Of a stretch of DNA of 64,000 nt, positions 27,526 to 36,397 are shown one piece after another (positions within the stretch are counted from its first letter, which is position 1; each line of letters opens with the position of its first letter). The notes under the pieces were generated by a model that was not told where the DNA came from, ran no database searches, and was given only the letters and a program-made list of their open reading frames with translations. The position numbers were made by a program, and so were the translations under genes. Origin of the DNA: Sphingobacterium sp. GVS05A. Lineage in GTDB: Bacteria; Bacteroidota; Bacteroidia; Sphingobacteriales; Sphingobacteriaceae. The DNA lies in assembly GCF_019969845.1 (NCBI RefSeq), contig NZ_JAHXYR010000001.1:1054001-1118000 (forward strand), given 5' to 3'.

Positions 27526-28593
27526 ATGAACTGGTCAACTCAAATTACACAGTCATTAGGTACAATATATCCGATCGTACAAGCGCCTATGTTTGGTGTT
27601 ACAACCCCCGAAATGGTCGCAGCAGCTTCAGGAATTGGCGCTTTAGGTACATTGGCCCTCGGAGATTTATCCTACGAAAAATGTATGAATGCCATTGCTG
27701 CAACGAAAAAACTGACGACACGGCCTTTTGCAGTCAATATCTTTGTCAATAGCATGCCAGAGCTGTCAGAAAGTCTGAGATCCCACTATGATAAGGTGAG
27801 TTCCTTTGTAACAGCATTAGCTCATCAGCATGGACTAGCGGTCGTGCTACCGAAGTTTGAGGAAATTCATTTGACGGATTATCGAGAACAAGTAGCTGCT
27901 ATTATCGCAAGCCAGTGCAGAATCGTCAGTTTTATTTTTGGCAATCTAGACGATGGGAGCATAGGTCTTTTAAAGGAAAATAAGATTATCCTGATCGGTA
28001 CCTGCACATCCGTTGAGGAGGCCCTGATATTGGAAAAATCAGGTGTTGATATTATTTGTGTACAGGGGCTAGAGGCTGGTGGCCATCGCGGAAGCTTCAA
28101 TGATATTGCTATTCCACAGATTGGCGGACTGGCATTGTTGTCGCAAGTACATGATCATATAAGTAAACCCTTGATTTATGCAGGCGGGATATACAATGCC
28201 AATACTTTGCTGGCGGCGAGACAATTGGGAGCTGCTGGTTTTCAGGTTGGCAGTTTATTGCTTAAATCCGAGGAAAGTGCGTTGTTGGATTTTGAAAAAC
28301 AACGTCTAAGTAGGGTGAAAGAATCAGATATTGTATTGACCAGGAGTTTTTCGGGAAGGTTTACTAGGGCGATAAAGAACACTTTTATTGAGACCTTGGA
28401 TGGTACCGATTATATTTTACCTTATCCCTATCAAAATAAGTTGACGAATGCGTTGCGAACGGCTGCCAAAGCGAATAAAAATATAGATTTTGTCGGTATA
28501 TGGCTAGGGCAATCCATTCATTTCTATCGGGATGATTCGACGGGGGATATACTCAAGGCGCTGATCCAGGAAGTTGAAGCGCTGGTAGGTTGA
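27526..28593 (+). CDS. Nitronate monooxygenase-like flavoprotein
   Basis: 355 aa TIM-barrel FMN protein of the NPD/2-nitropropane dioxygenase family, which oxidises alkyl nitronates such as propionate 3-nitronate. Visible are the N-terminal PIVQAPMFGVTTPEMVAAAS, the catalytic-His region QGLEAGGHRGSF (about 180-190), the phosphate-binding YAGGIYNANTLLAARQLGA and GFQVGSLLLKSEES. The related enoyl-ACP reductase FabK shares the fold, but AGGHRG is the NMO form. It is a single gene, divergent from ldhA; AACTTTTG upstream matches the -7 box at 7 of 8 positions, without a good -33. Confidence 0.85.
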   Translation: MNWSTQITQSLGTIYPIVQAPMFGVTTPEMVAAASGIGALGTLALGDLSYEKCMNAIAATKKLTTRPFAVNIFVNSMPELSESLRSHYDKVSSFVTALAHQHGLAVVLPKFEEIHLTDYREQVAAIIASQCRIVSFIFGNLDDGSIGLLKENKIILIGTCTSVEEALILEKSGVDIICVQGLEAGGHRGSFNDIAIPQIGGLALLSQVHDHISKPLIYAGGIYNANTLLAARQLGAAGFQVGSLLLKSEESALLDFEKQRLSRVKESDIVLTRSFSGRFTRAIKNTFIETLDGTDYILPYPYQNKLTNALRTAAKANKNIDFVGIWLGQSIHFYRDDSTGDILKALIQEVEALVG

Positions 28594-28749
28594 AATGAAA
28601 TAGCGAGGCAATATCGAATATAACTAGAAATATAGGACTGCTTTGATTTACGGAGGATGTAGATATTGTTCTACAATAATTTATTCGTTATTCTTGTTTT
28701 ATATAAAAAATGATTAAATTAGAGTTAACTAAGTTATAAACAGATTCAT

Positions 28750-29466
28750 ATGGAAATTAAAACATCTTCAAAGTTTGTTGCCGAACTAATTGGAACATTT
28801 GGTTTGGTACTGTTTGGTTGTGGTGCGGCCGCTATTGCTGGAGCCAATACCATGGGGGGACTTTCAGGGCTAGGCCTCTTGGGTATTGCTGTAGCGTTTG
28901 GTCTTTCGGTAGTGGTTTTCGCCTACGCTATTGGAGGGATTTCGGGCTGTCATATTAACCCAGCGGTGACAGTAGGCGTACTACTGGCCGGAAAAATGTC
29001 CGCTAAGGACGCGATTGTCTATATCATTGCGCAGTTTATCGGTGCACTTTTGGGTGCCTTTGTATTGCAACAGATTTTGAGTGGGCAATTAGCCGGCTTT
29101 TCGGCAGGAGAGTGGGCTTATGGATCCAATGGATGGGGAAAAGGTTATCAAAACGAGTATGGTCAAACTTCAGCCTTCCTAATCGAAGCAGTTTTAACTT
29201 TTCTCTTTCTTTTCGTCATATTGGCTACAACCTCAAAGGTAGGTAATGGTACTATGGCAGGTTTAGCAATCGGATTTACATTGCTTTTGATCCACTTGGT
29301 GGCGATCCCGGTGACGGGTACTTCGGTTAATCCTGCGCGTTCATTCGGTCCTGCGATCCTTGCTGGAGGCAATGCATTATCGCAATTGTGGTTATTTATC
29401 GTCGCGCCATTAGTTGGTGCAGCTGCCGCAGCTGGTGTATGGAGAGCACTGGAACCTAAAGATTAA
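28750..29466 (+). CDS. aqpZ: Aquaporin Z-type water channel
   Basis: 238 aa, six membrane helices with two NPA half-helices: CHINPAVTVG (Asn70-Pro71-Ala72) and TSVNPARSFGP (Asn194-Pro195-Ala196-Arg197). The selectivity filter matches AqpZ (His182, Thr191 and Arg197 in the expected spacing), so water rather than glycerol is the expected substrate. Single gene followed by a strong terminator. Confidence 0.94.
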   Translation: MEIKTSSKFVAELIGTFGLVLFGCGAAAIAGANTMGGLSGLGLLGIAVAFGLSVVVFAYAIGGISGCHINPAVTVGVLLAGKMSAKDAIVYIIAQFIGALLGAFVLQQILSGQLAGFSAGEWAYGSNGWGKGYQNEYGQTSAFLIEAVLTFLFLFVILATTSKVGNGTMAGLAIGFTLLLIHLVAIPVTGTSVNPARSFGPAILAGGNALSQLWLFIVAPLVGAAAAAGVWRALEPKD

Positions 29467-29484
29467 TTTTTTGTTATAAAACTG

Positions 29485-29525
29485 AAGCGCGCAAGGATTC
29501 TATTATTTCCTTGCGCGCTTTTTTT
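29485..29525 (+). terminator. Strong intrinsic terminator after aqpZ
   Basis: AAGCGCGCAAGGA (29485-29497) pairs perfectly with TCCTTGCGCGCTT (29508-29520), a 13-bp stem with a 10-base loop, then a T-run to 29525. It lies between convergent aqpZ and ltaA and may also serve the opposite strand. Confidence 0.93.
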
Positions 29526-29570
29526 GCTTTTATAGAGTAGTTATCGCTCAGCAAATAATCCTCTTTTCCT

Positions 29571-30596
29571 TTAGGCTTCCTGCAAATCCCGAATAAAAGC
29601 TTCAACTTTTTCCTCATCAGTCGCCCAAGAGGTGATGAGTCGAATCGCGGTATGCTCAGCATCGATATTTTTCCAGTTATAGAATTGGTAATGCTGGCTC
29701 AATCGTTCAATGATCTTCTTTGGAAGAATAGGGAACAACTGATTTGTGGTGGATTCTGTTAGAAAAGTATAGCCCTTTTCACGAACTGCTGACGCAATAC
29801 GCATGGCCAGGGCATTTGCCTGCCGAGCCAGATCGAAATAGAGATCATCTTTAAATAGTTCTAGAAACTGAATTGAAAGAATACGCCCTTTGGCCAACAT
29901 AGCACCTTTTTGTTTGATTGCATATTCAAAATCTATAGCCAATTCAGGTTTATTAAAGATAATGGCTTCTCCCAAAAGCGCTCCATTTTTGGTGCCACCA
30001 ATATAAAAGACATCGGTATATTCGCTGATGGCAGCGAGTGTCAAATCGCTATTTTCAGCGGTAAGTGCATGTCCCAACCTGGCACCATCGAGATACAGTA
30101 GCAAATGATGGGATTGACAGAATTGAAAGAGTGCCTTGAGTTCATCACGCGTGTAAATTGTGCCAATTTCTGTTGAATTGGAGATATAGACAATACGTGG
30201 TTTTACGACATGGGGAGCTAACGCATAAGCCTCCAGAACATTACCAATATCTTCAGGCCTTAATTTCCCATCGGCCGTTTCGGTTGTGATAACTTTGTGC
30301 CCGGTGGCTTCGATTGCACCTGTTTCATTTGCTGCAATATGTCCCGTTTTTGCACTTATTACAGCCTCATGGACACGCAACAAAAACGATATGACCAATA
30401 AATTTGTTTGCGTTCCTCCAGATACGAAATAGATACCTGCATCTGGGTTGTTTAATTTTTCTTTTAAAATTGCTTTTGCCTGTTGTGCATATTCATCCTC
30501 TCCATATCCGGATTGCTGCACAAGATTGGTTTCAATAAGTTTATCTAAAATACGGGGGTGGGCCCCTTCCGAATAGTCGTTTTTAAAGTTGTACAT
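29571..30596 (-). CDS. ltaA: Low-specificity L-threonine aldolase
   Basis: 341 aa PLP enzyme of the beta-eliminating lyase group that cleaves threonine and related beta-hydroxy amino acids to glycine and an aldehyde. FVSGGTQTNLLV binds the cofactor phosphate, YLDGARLGHAL (168-178) holds the Asp that contacts the PLP ring nitrogen, and YIGGTKNGALLGE carries the Schiff-base Lys203. Convergent with aqpZ. The ATG at 30596 gives the standard N-terminus with NDYSEGAHPRIL. Confidence 0.9.
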   Translation of the reverse strand: MYNFKNDYSEGAHPRILDKLIETNLVQQSGYGEDEYAQQAKAILKEKLNNPDAGIYFVSGGTQTNLLVISFLLRVHEAVISAKTGHIAANETGAIEATGHKVITTETADGKLRPEDIGNVLEAYALAPHVVKPRIVYISNSTEIGTIYTRDELKALFQFCQSHHLLLYLDGARLGHALTAENSDLTLAAISEYTDVFYIGGTKNGALLGEAIIFNKPELAIDFEYAIKQKGAMLAKGRILSIQFLELFKDDLYFDLARQANALAMRIASAVREKGYTFLTESTTNQLFPILPKKIIERLSQHYQFYNWKNIDAEHTAIRLITSWATDEEKVEAFIRDLQEA

Positions 30597-30820
30597 AGTA
30601 AGTGTTTTAGCTCAGGTGTTTTTCTAATTAAGCAATGGCTATTGCAGTTTTTCCAATCTTTCATACCAAAAAGATGAACAGAGAAAAGTCAATCGCCGCT
30701 TGCGTTTTCAAAAATATAAATACGTTCTTACTTTTTCCTGCTTTTGAGCAAAAAAACATGTTCGGGATCATTGATTACTTCGTTTTTCGCTAAATCTGCA
30801 ATGAAGCAATCCTAAAAAGT

Positions 30821-30856
30821 AAAACCGCTTGTCAAGCGATTATGACAAGCGGTTTT
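30821..30856 (-). terminator. Terminator of the glucanase gene
   Basis: AAAACCGCTTGTCA (30821-30834) and TGACAAGCGGTTTT (30843-30856) form a 14-bp stem with an 8-base loop; on the minus strand it ends in TTTTACTTTTT. The rest of 30597-30820 shows no feature. Confidence 0.88.
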
Positions 30857-30885
30857 GTTTTAAAACGGGAATATCGAATGAACTT

Positions 30886-32937
30886 TTAATTTAGTAAATC
30901 ATAGACACGTACATAGTCAACTTCAAATGTCACAGGGAATATGCTGTCATCGACGCCTTCCTTGCCTCCCCAGTTGCCACCCACTGCCAAATTGATGAGC
31001 CAATGGAAGTTTTGGTCAAAGGGCCATTCTTTAAAACTCTTGTGCTCATTGTCAACATGAAAGATTTCATGGTCATCCACAAAACCTTTGATGTAGGAGG
31101 GGGTCCAGTCAACCCGATAGTTGTGAAACTCATCGGAAACTCCTGTAACCTGTCTTTTACTTGTTTTTTGCGTATTTATACCATGATTGTAAGCTTTGGT
31201 ATGCGTCGAAATATGAACGACATCCTGATCGTAGCCAACATGTTCGAGAATATCTATTTCACCTGAGTTGGGCCATCCTCCATATTTCCAATCGGTCGGA
31301 AGCATCCAGATAGCAGGCCAGGTGCCACGACCTTTAGGTAATTTGGCACGGGCCTCAAATCTTCCATAAGTAAAATCGCCTTTATTCTTGCTGACCAATC
31401 GAGCTGAGGTATAGGATTTGCCGCCTTTATTTTCTTTTTTTGCTGTAATCTTTAACAGGCCATCTTCTACCTTGGAATTCGTTAATGATGCGCCCATATA
31501 ATATTGCAGTTCGTTGTTACCCCAGCCGTCATCTAAAGAACCGACATCGTATGACCATTTGTTCTTATCTGGTAGACCCGAATAGTTAAATTCGTCGGAC
31601 CAGCTCGGTGAAGGAGAAAAATGATAGGTAATGTCTCCTGTTTTAGCCGAATCTGAATTCACATAAAATGGAATATTCGCTGTCGCGACATTATTGTTTC
31701 CATCGCTTGCATAAACAAATAGGCGATAGGCGCCTGCTTTGGTGGGAGCGGTGATAGATCCCTTGGTATCGAAATTACTTTTGATATAGTCGGATAGTGC
31801 TTGAGGTCTTTCTTCACGGTCACCACCTTCTTTAAGATCTGTACTCTCATGGAGGAGTTCCCAACGGATCTGTAATTTATCCCCATCTGGATCTTTTACA
31901 AAGACTTCGATGGGATATTCCACACCTGATTCAAGATAGATAAAATCTTTTGCCTGCCTGTTGTCCAACAAAAAGGAGTCCAGTTGCGGAGCCCGATTGT
32001 TGGGCCATTTGCCCGACCAGAGATAATGCATTACATCAACGACTTCATTTTCTTCTCCCGCTTCGGTAAACAAACCATACCAGGTTGGTGTGCGTTCTTG
32101 TTTTTGTCCCCACAGAAAGACATAGGAACCCAGGCAGTTTTTGTCCTGACCGATCGAAGCTTCGTACCTGGATTTATAGACGGCTGCCTTCTGACTACTG
32201 CTCTCCTCAATGGATGCTCCCCATGGAGTCTGTAGACTTTCCCAATGGCCCGTAGGTCCCCATTCCGTGACGATATAAGCTTTATTCCAGCCTACTTTTT
32301 TTAATTCTTGGGGAACAGCGGCGAGTCCACCGTATACCTGCACGGCAATAAGATCTAGAGCAGGACACTTTAACTTGATATAATCAATCTCTTTTTGATT
32401 TATACCCGCAAGCATGGTCGTTACCAAGTGATTGGGATCTAATTCATGGATCATTTTTGCAATATCATTGACGGCATCCCAGACTTTGGGATTGCTGTAA
32501 TGAAGGTTGAGCTCATTGCCGATGCCCCAGGCCAATAAGGCTGGATGATCTTTGTATTTCAGGATGACTGTGCGAAGGTATTCTTTCTGTTTGGCAACCG
32601 CCGTTTGATCGTTATAATCGAAACCGTGTCTTTCTGTTTTCACATCCAGCCCTAAGGTGACCGTAAGCCCCAACTGCTGTGCTTTATTTAGGATTTCATC
32701 CGCGCCTTGTGGACTCCAAGTACGTATGGAGTTGCCTCCATACGCTTTTAATTGTTCCATATTGCTTGTTCCGCCCGCTCCCTTGATAAAGTAGGGTTTT
32801 CCACCACGCATGATTGTAAAGCCACCGTTAACTTTGGCGATTGCTGTTTTTATGACTTTCCCTTTTTGTCCCCATACAATAGGAACGAAGAGAAGGTTTA
32901 GCAATAATAATGTTATTAATCTTCCTGCTGTCTTCAT
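30886..32937 (-). CDS. Two-domain beta-glucanase: GH-A clan barrel fused to GH16
   Basis: 683 aa secreted protein: signal peptide (1-23), a clan GH-A (beta/alpha)8 domain (about 35-310), an Ig-like linker (about 315-430) and a GH16 domain (about 440-683). The first domain keeps both catalytic glutamates, Glu142 in GIGNELN and Glu225 in VTEWGP. The GH16 domain has the GEIDILEH motif (Glu560, Asp562, Glu565) and reads like laminarinases (WPAIWMLP, INLAVGGNWGG). It would attack beta-1,3- or mixed-linkage glucans from two active sites. The exact family of the first domain (GH2-, GH5- or GH158-like) is unresolved. The ATG follows directly on the stop codon of a truncated susD, marking it as part of a decayed polysaccharide utilisation locus. 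Confidence 0.87.
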   Translation of the reverse strand: MKTAGRLITLLLLNLLFVPIVWGQKGKVIKTAIAKVNGGFTIMRGGKPYFIKGAGGTSNMEQLKAYGGNSIRTWSPQGADEILNKAQQLGLTVTLGLDVKTERHGFDYNDQTAVAKQKEYLRTVILKYKDHPALLAWGIGNELNLHYSNPKVWDAVNDIAKMIHELDPNHLVTTMLAGINQKEIDYIKLKCPALDLIAVQVYGGLAAVPQELKKVGWNKAYIVTEWGPTGHWESLQTPWGASIEESSSQKAAVYKSRYEASIGQDKNCLGSYVFLWGQKQERTPTWYGLFTEAGEENEVVDVMHYLWSGKWPNNRAPQLDSFLLDNRQAKDFIYLESGVEYPIEVFVKDPDGDKLQIRWELLHESTDLKEGGDREERPQALSDYIKSNFDTKGSITAPTKAGAYRLFVYASDGNNNVATANIPFYVNSDSAKTGDITYHFSPSPSWSDEFNYSGLPDKNKWSYDVGSLDDGWGNNELQYYMGASLTNSKVEDGLLKITAKKENKGGKSYTSARLVSKNKGDFTYGRFEARAKLPKGRGTWPAIWMLPTDWKYGGWPNSGEIDILEHVGYDQDVVHISTHTKAYNHGINTQKTSKRQVTGVSDEFHNYRVDWTPSYIKGFVDDHEIFHVDNEHKSFKEWPFDQNFHWLINLAVGGNWGGKEGVDDSIFPVTFEVDYVRVYDLLN

Positions 32938-33207
32938 TTATCTAAAGTTAGGATTTGCATCTATTTGGGTCTGTGGTATAGGGAGAAACTCGCTTACACC
33001 GGGAATGAATTTTGAGCCAAAGACATCTTTTGCACGCCCCGTACGAACCAAGTCATTGAAACGTTCGCCCCACCATTCACAGGCAAATTCAGCACGACGC
33101 TCATCAAGTATCTGATTTAGGGTGACATTTGCACATAGCTGGCGAAATTGTTTGCTGATTGCCATGGACTGAGATACCATCCGTTTTCTTAAAATATAAT
33201 TATACAT
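32938..33207 (-). pseudogene. susD: SusD/RagB C-terminal fragment
   Basis: About 89 residues corresponding to the very C-terminus of SusD-family glycan-binding lipoproteins: QILDERRAEFACEWWGERFN, then DLVRTGRAKDVFG and the terminal FLPIPQTQIDANPNFR. Intact SusD proteins are about 500-600 aa; the N-terminal four fifths and the partner susC are missing. In-frame stops lie just upstream (at 33229-33231). The stop codon abuts the ATG of the glucanase gene (TAAATG), as in an original operon. It marks the edge of a deletion or insertion, with the foreign-looking RiPP region beginning within 150 bases. Confidence 0.85.
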
Positions 33208-33344
33208 GTCTAAACAAGTAGAGTTCTTTCAAAGTTTACACAACCCAGAGATTCGTTTTTCCAATATATTATTAATATTATTTTTTATAGGTGATATAAG
33301 TGCTTTTTTTACTTTTAAAGTTTGTCAAATTATGGTCATTTTTA

Positions 33345-34154
33345 CTAGCCTACTTGTTGAGGAAACCATTTCTTAGTATACCATTCTTTGACTACAGCGA
33401 GAACCCATTTTTTATGAAGGCTATTTATTCCAAGTTGAGAGGTTAGAGATTCCTCCATAGAAGAGAAACTTAGTAAAATATTTTGATCGAAATATTGAGT
33501 ATAGGAGAGCCATTTCTCCAATGTTGATGATTTCTCACTATCGATGTAATGTGAATCCAATAATTCAAAAACTTCTTTTTCATTAACTAGGTTTTTTAAT
33601 TCTTGGTCGTTTTTGTAATCTATATTTATGAAGGGCAAATCTATCATATTTCGATTATTTATTGTATAGGTTTCATGTATTTTTTTGATTAATTTTACTA
33701 AGAGATAAAGTATGATATTAAGAAAGTTATTTAATGAAAAATCTTCATCTGTTAATGTGATAATAAGTTTAAAAGTAGTTTCAGAAAATTCTCTTTCCCA
33801 AGTACTGGATCCAATGTGCTTAAACCGATCCCAAACCAGCGTATTGTTCTCATAAGACATCCAGAAAAAGGAACCCCCTATATATTGTTTTGATTCTAAA
33901 GATGGCTTATACTGGAGGTAATTACTGAAAATAGCATTAGAAAGATGCCGTATAATTTTATGGTTTTCCTGTAGTGAAGATATAGCCAAACGAATATGTT
34001 CTCCTTTTTCTTCCGAAAAAGAAACTAAGTATCTTAAGGAAAGAGAACTTATCTTATGCTCAAAGTCTAAGATTTCATATACTAAACGTGACCATTCTTT
34101 CCTATTATAATAAATTGATAGGTAATTCCATGAAATATTATTTTGTCGTAGCAT
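33345..34154 (-). CDS. SpaB_C-like (thiopeptide/lantibiotic-type) RiPP biosynthesis protein
   Basis: 269 aa. The opening (SWNYLSIYYNRKEWSRLVYE) and the segment SLRYLVSFSEEKGEHIRLAI match the pattern of the small C-terminal (SpaB_C, elimination-domain) part of lantibiotic dehydratases, where an aromatic strand leads to R-Y-x(n)-G-x-H-I-R-L. The usual C-terminal HMHCNRL motif is absent, so catalytic function is doubtful. No large LanB glutamylation domain is encoded in this window. It is the last gene of a five-gene minus-strand unit with a GG-leader precursor peptide, two glycosyltransferases and a VKOR fusion, which is the main reason to read it as a peptide-modification or peptide-binding protein. 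Low G+C. Confidence 0.5.
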   Translation of the reverse strand: MLRQNNISWNYLSIYYNRKEWSRLVYEILDFEHKISSLSLRYLVSFSEEKGEHIRLAISSLQENHKIIRHLSNAIFSNYLQYKPSLESKQYIGGSFFWMSYENNTLVWDRFKHIGSSTWEREFSETTFKLIITLTDEDFSLNNFLNIILYLLVKLIKKIHETYTINNRNMIDLPFINIDYKNDQELKNLVNEKEVFELLDSHYIDSEKSSTLEKWLSYTQYFDQNILLSFSSMEESLTSQLGINSLHKKWVLAVVKEWYTKKWFPQQVG

Positions 34155-34171
34155 AATGCAAAAAGAAAATT

Positions 34172-35305
34172 TTATATAATAATAGATGAAGTGTCGAAAT
34201 TTCGATAAACTCGCCCACTCCCAAATCCTTCTGTGTTTATTTTCGACCCAAGCATAGAAGATTTTTTTACCTTACGATAATTCTCACAGTCTGACAGTAA
34301 TAAAATGGCTTGTGTAATGATTGTAGGGTCGGATACTAAGTAAAACAATTTTTCGTTTATTAAAGTTGTGTTATCTTCTTCTAGAGTGAATTTAAGCTCT
34401 TCTATTGCAAATGAGACGGAGAGGACATTATTCGACCTGAACCATATTCCGTGTTCCAAGTCTTCTTCTAAAACTATTCGATGTAAGTCATTGTAGAAAT
34501 AATCATTGATTGATTTATTATTATGGATAGAGCATGAGTTGAGATGTAGATTATCAATAAAGACACCCATTTTACAAGTTTTATTCTTAAGCAATATGAA
34601 AAGCTTTGTAGTGTATGGATTAATATATGAAATAAACATCATTTCAAGTTCTTGAAAATAATATTCATTAATGATACGTTCTTCTACAGAATGTTCAATA
34701 AACTTACAAAATTCTTTTTCATAAAACACAACTTGTTTTAACCCATTTGATATCAGTCTTGTATAAAGATCTATGTCTTCAAATCCATATCCGTTTAAAA
34801 ATTCATTATAACCGTGTATTTTTAAAAAATCTTTTTTTAAAACAATTACTTTGCCAAATAAATCGCCGATCATTTGATCATTTGTATAGAAAGTATTTGA
34901 GTTTTTCTGAAATTCACTGATCATTTTCTTCGCGAAATCTTTACCTAAATAAATATCAGCGTCCAAATTGCAAACTATCTTTCCCGACGCCAAATTGAAA
35001 GCTAGATTTCGGCTATGACTTCTTTTATAAGTTTTATAGTCAGGTGTTCTATAGAATACCAATACATCATCTTTAATATATGAAATCATTTCATTTCTAA
35101 TCCAAGTTTCTAAACCATCAGAAGAACTATAATCGAGCAAAACAAACTCAACCATTCCAGGAAGAAAATTATCCTTTATATTGGTTTCGAGGGTTTTCTT
35201 TATATGATGAAGGCGGTTCATACATGTAATGCAAAATGATATTTTTACTTGTCTTTTATGAATAATACCCATTGAAGGAAAATTTAGATTTTTAATAAAT
35301 GACAA
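34172..35305 (-). CDS. Family 2-like glycosyltransferase
   Basis: 377 aa. GT-A fold: ISFCITCMNRLHHIKKTL at the N-terminus, the nucleotide-sugar and metal motif CNLDADIYLG near 110, and the galactosyltransferase-type acceptor motif HGYNEFLNGYGFEDIDLYTR near 165-184. A roughly 150-residue C-terminal extension has no recognised family. No membrane segment is seen, so it acts in the cytoplasm. It lies 17 bases upstream of the SpaB_C-like gene and 29 bases downstream of a second glycosyltransferase, so it is probably part of the RiPP operon; sugar and acceptor are unknown. Confidence 0.8.
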   Translation of the reverse strand: MSFIKNLNFPSMGIIHKRQVKISFCITCMNRLHHIKKTLETNIKDNFLPGMVEFVLLDYSSSDGLETWIRNEMISYIKDDVLVFYRTPDYKTYKRSHSRNLAFNLASGKIVCNLDADIYLGKDFAKKMISEFQKNSNTFYTNDQMIGDLFGKVIVLKKDFLKIHGYNEFLNGYGFEDIDLYTRLISNGLKQVVFYEKEFCKFIEHSVEERIINEYYFQELEMMFISYINPYTTKLFILLKNKTCKMGVFIDNLHLNSCSIHNNKSINDYFYNDLHRIVLEEDLEHGIWFRSNNVLSVSFAIEELKFTLEEDNTTLINEKLFYLVSDPTIITQAILLLSDCENYRKVKKSSMLGSKINTEGFGSGRVYRNFDTSSIII

Positions 35306-35334
35306 CTTTTCTCTATGTTATAGTTATTTTTCAA

Positions 35335-36165
35335 CTATGCTAGGTGGATACCGTCCTTTTCAATCATAAGTTTCGATTTTAACGTTTTAAATTTATTCGA
35401 ATCTTCAAGGAATACTTCCTTAAACCTTACTAAATGATAAAGTAGCACTTCAAATTCATTTCTAAAAATCAAAGTTCCAGTATCCCATATAATATCACCT
35501 GTTATTCCTTCAATAATTTGAAACTCGAAATAGGCCCTTATGTAGCCTTCTTCGTGCAATCGCCGAACAACATGAGTCATGCTTTCTATTTCACTTTTGA
35601 TGAATCGATAATTTACTCCTTGTTCAAACTCTTCAAATGCAAAATTTGTCTCATCAAAGCAAAAATTTTTATCCGAAGTTAATACTTTTAGATAATCTTT
35701 ACTCTTCCTAAAAAGATGTCTACATAGTTCATTATTTCTGTACAGAGTGAAACATCCGGTCAGATAGTCGTGGCGAGCGCTTATAACATCATAGGTATCT
35801 AGTAATTGACTCGTCATAAATGCCCTAATATTACCCCAAATTATGTCTAAATCACAATAGCCCCAAAAATCATAGTCTTTTATGTCATCATAAAATACTG
35901 CTCCATATGTGGGTTTGAAATCACATAATTTATATCCATTTTTAATGTTTACTGTTGTATTTAGCACTCTAGAAATATTTTCGTTAAACTCTTCGATTGT
36001 GAATTTAATCAATGTAACATTTGTAGGCAAATCGGTATTAGATGAACTATTATCAGTATAGATCAAAAAGTCAATTTCGTTATTGTAACGACATGAATGT
36101 ATAAAATATGAAAAATACCAGGGAAATTGCCCGATGAATACATTAATAAGTACTACTTTGTGCAT
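35335..36165 (-). CDS. DUF6625-like glycosyltransferase
   Basis: 276 aa. The pattern KLCDFKPTYG, then YDFWGYCDLDIIWGNIRAF (DxD motif Asp-Leu-Asp, near 105-107) and ISARHDYLTGCFTLYRN is that of a small family of putative cytosolic glycosyltransferases often found in capsule or glycopeptide gene sets. No signal peptide or membrane segment. It is the first gene after the hairpin that follows the precursor peptide gene, so its expression may depend on read-through. The assignment to the DUF6625 group is from memory of its motifs. Confidence 0.65.
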   Translation of the reverse strand: MHKVVLINVFIGQFPWYFSYFIHSCRYNNEIDFLIYTDNSSSNTDLPTNVTLIKFTIEEFNENISRVLNTTVNIKNGYKLCDFKPTYGAVFYDDIKDYDFWGYCDLDIIWGNIRAFMTSQLLDTYDVISARHDYLTGCFTLYRNNELCRHLFRKSKDYLKVLTSDKNFCFDETNFAFEEFEQGVNYRFIKSEIESMTHVVRRLHEEGYIRAYFEFQIIEGITGDIIWDTGTLIFRNEFEVLLYHLVRFKEVFLEDSNKFKTLKSKLMIEKDGIHLA

Positions 36166-36329
36166 ATTTTTATATTTAAATCGGCAACCCGATCTAGCTT
36201 CAGAGTATTATGAATTTTTAAATAAAATATATCATTTAAAGTTTAAAGGAGATACTTTTTGGGTAGCTCAATAGGAGGACATATGAACAGTGATTTACGT
36301 ATATTTATAGGAAATACAACATTCACACT

Positions 36330-36368
36330 AAAAGTTTATTGCGAACACGAGTTTCGCAATAAACTTTT
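36330..36368 (-). terminator. 16-bp perfect hairpin between precursor and glycosyltransferase genes
   Basis: AAAAGTTTATTGCGAA (36330-36345) and TTCGCAATAAACTTTT (36353-36368) pair perfectly around a 7-base loop. It lies downstream of the precursor peptide gene and ends in TTTT on the minus strand. Such a hairpin could end most transcripts, giving much precursor and less enzyme, or protect the 3' end. Confidence 0.8.
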
Positions 36369-36397
36369 TCTCCTAGTTTTTACTAATAAAAATTGTG

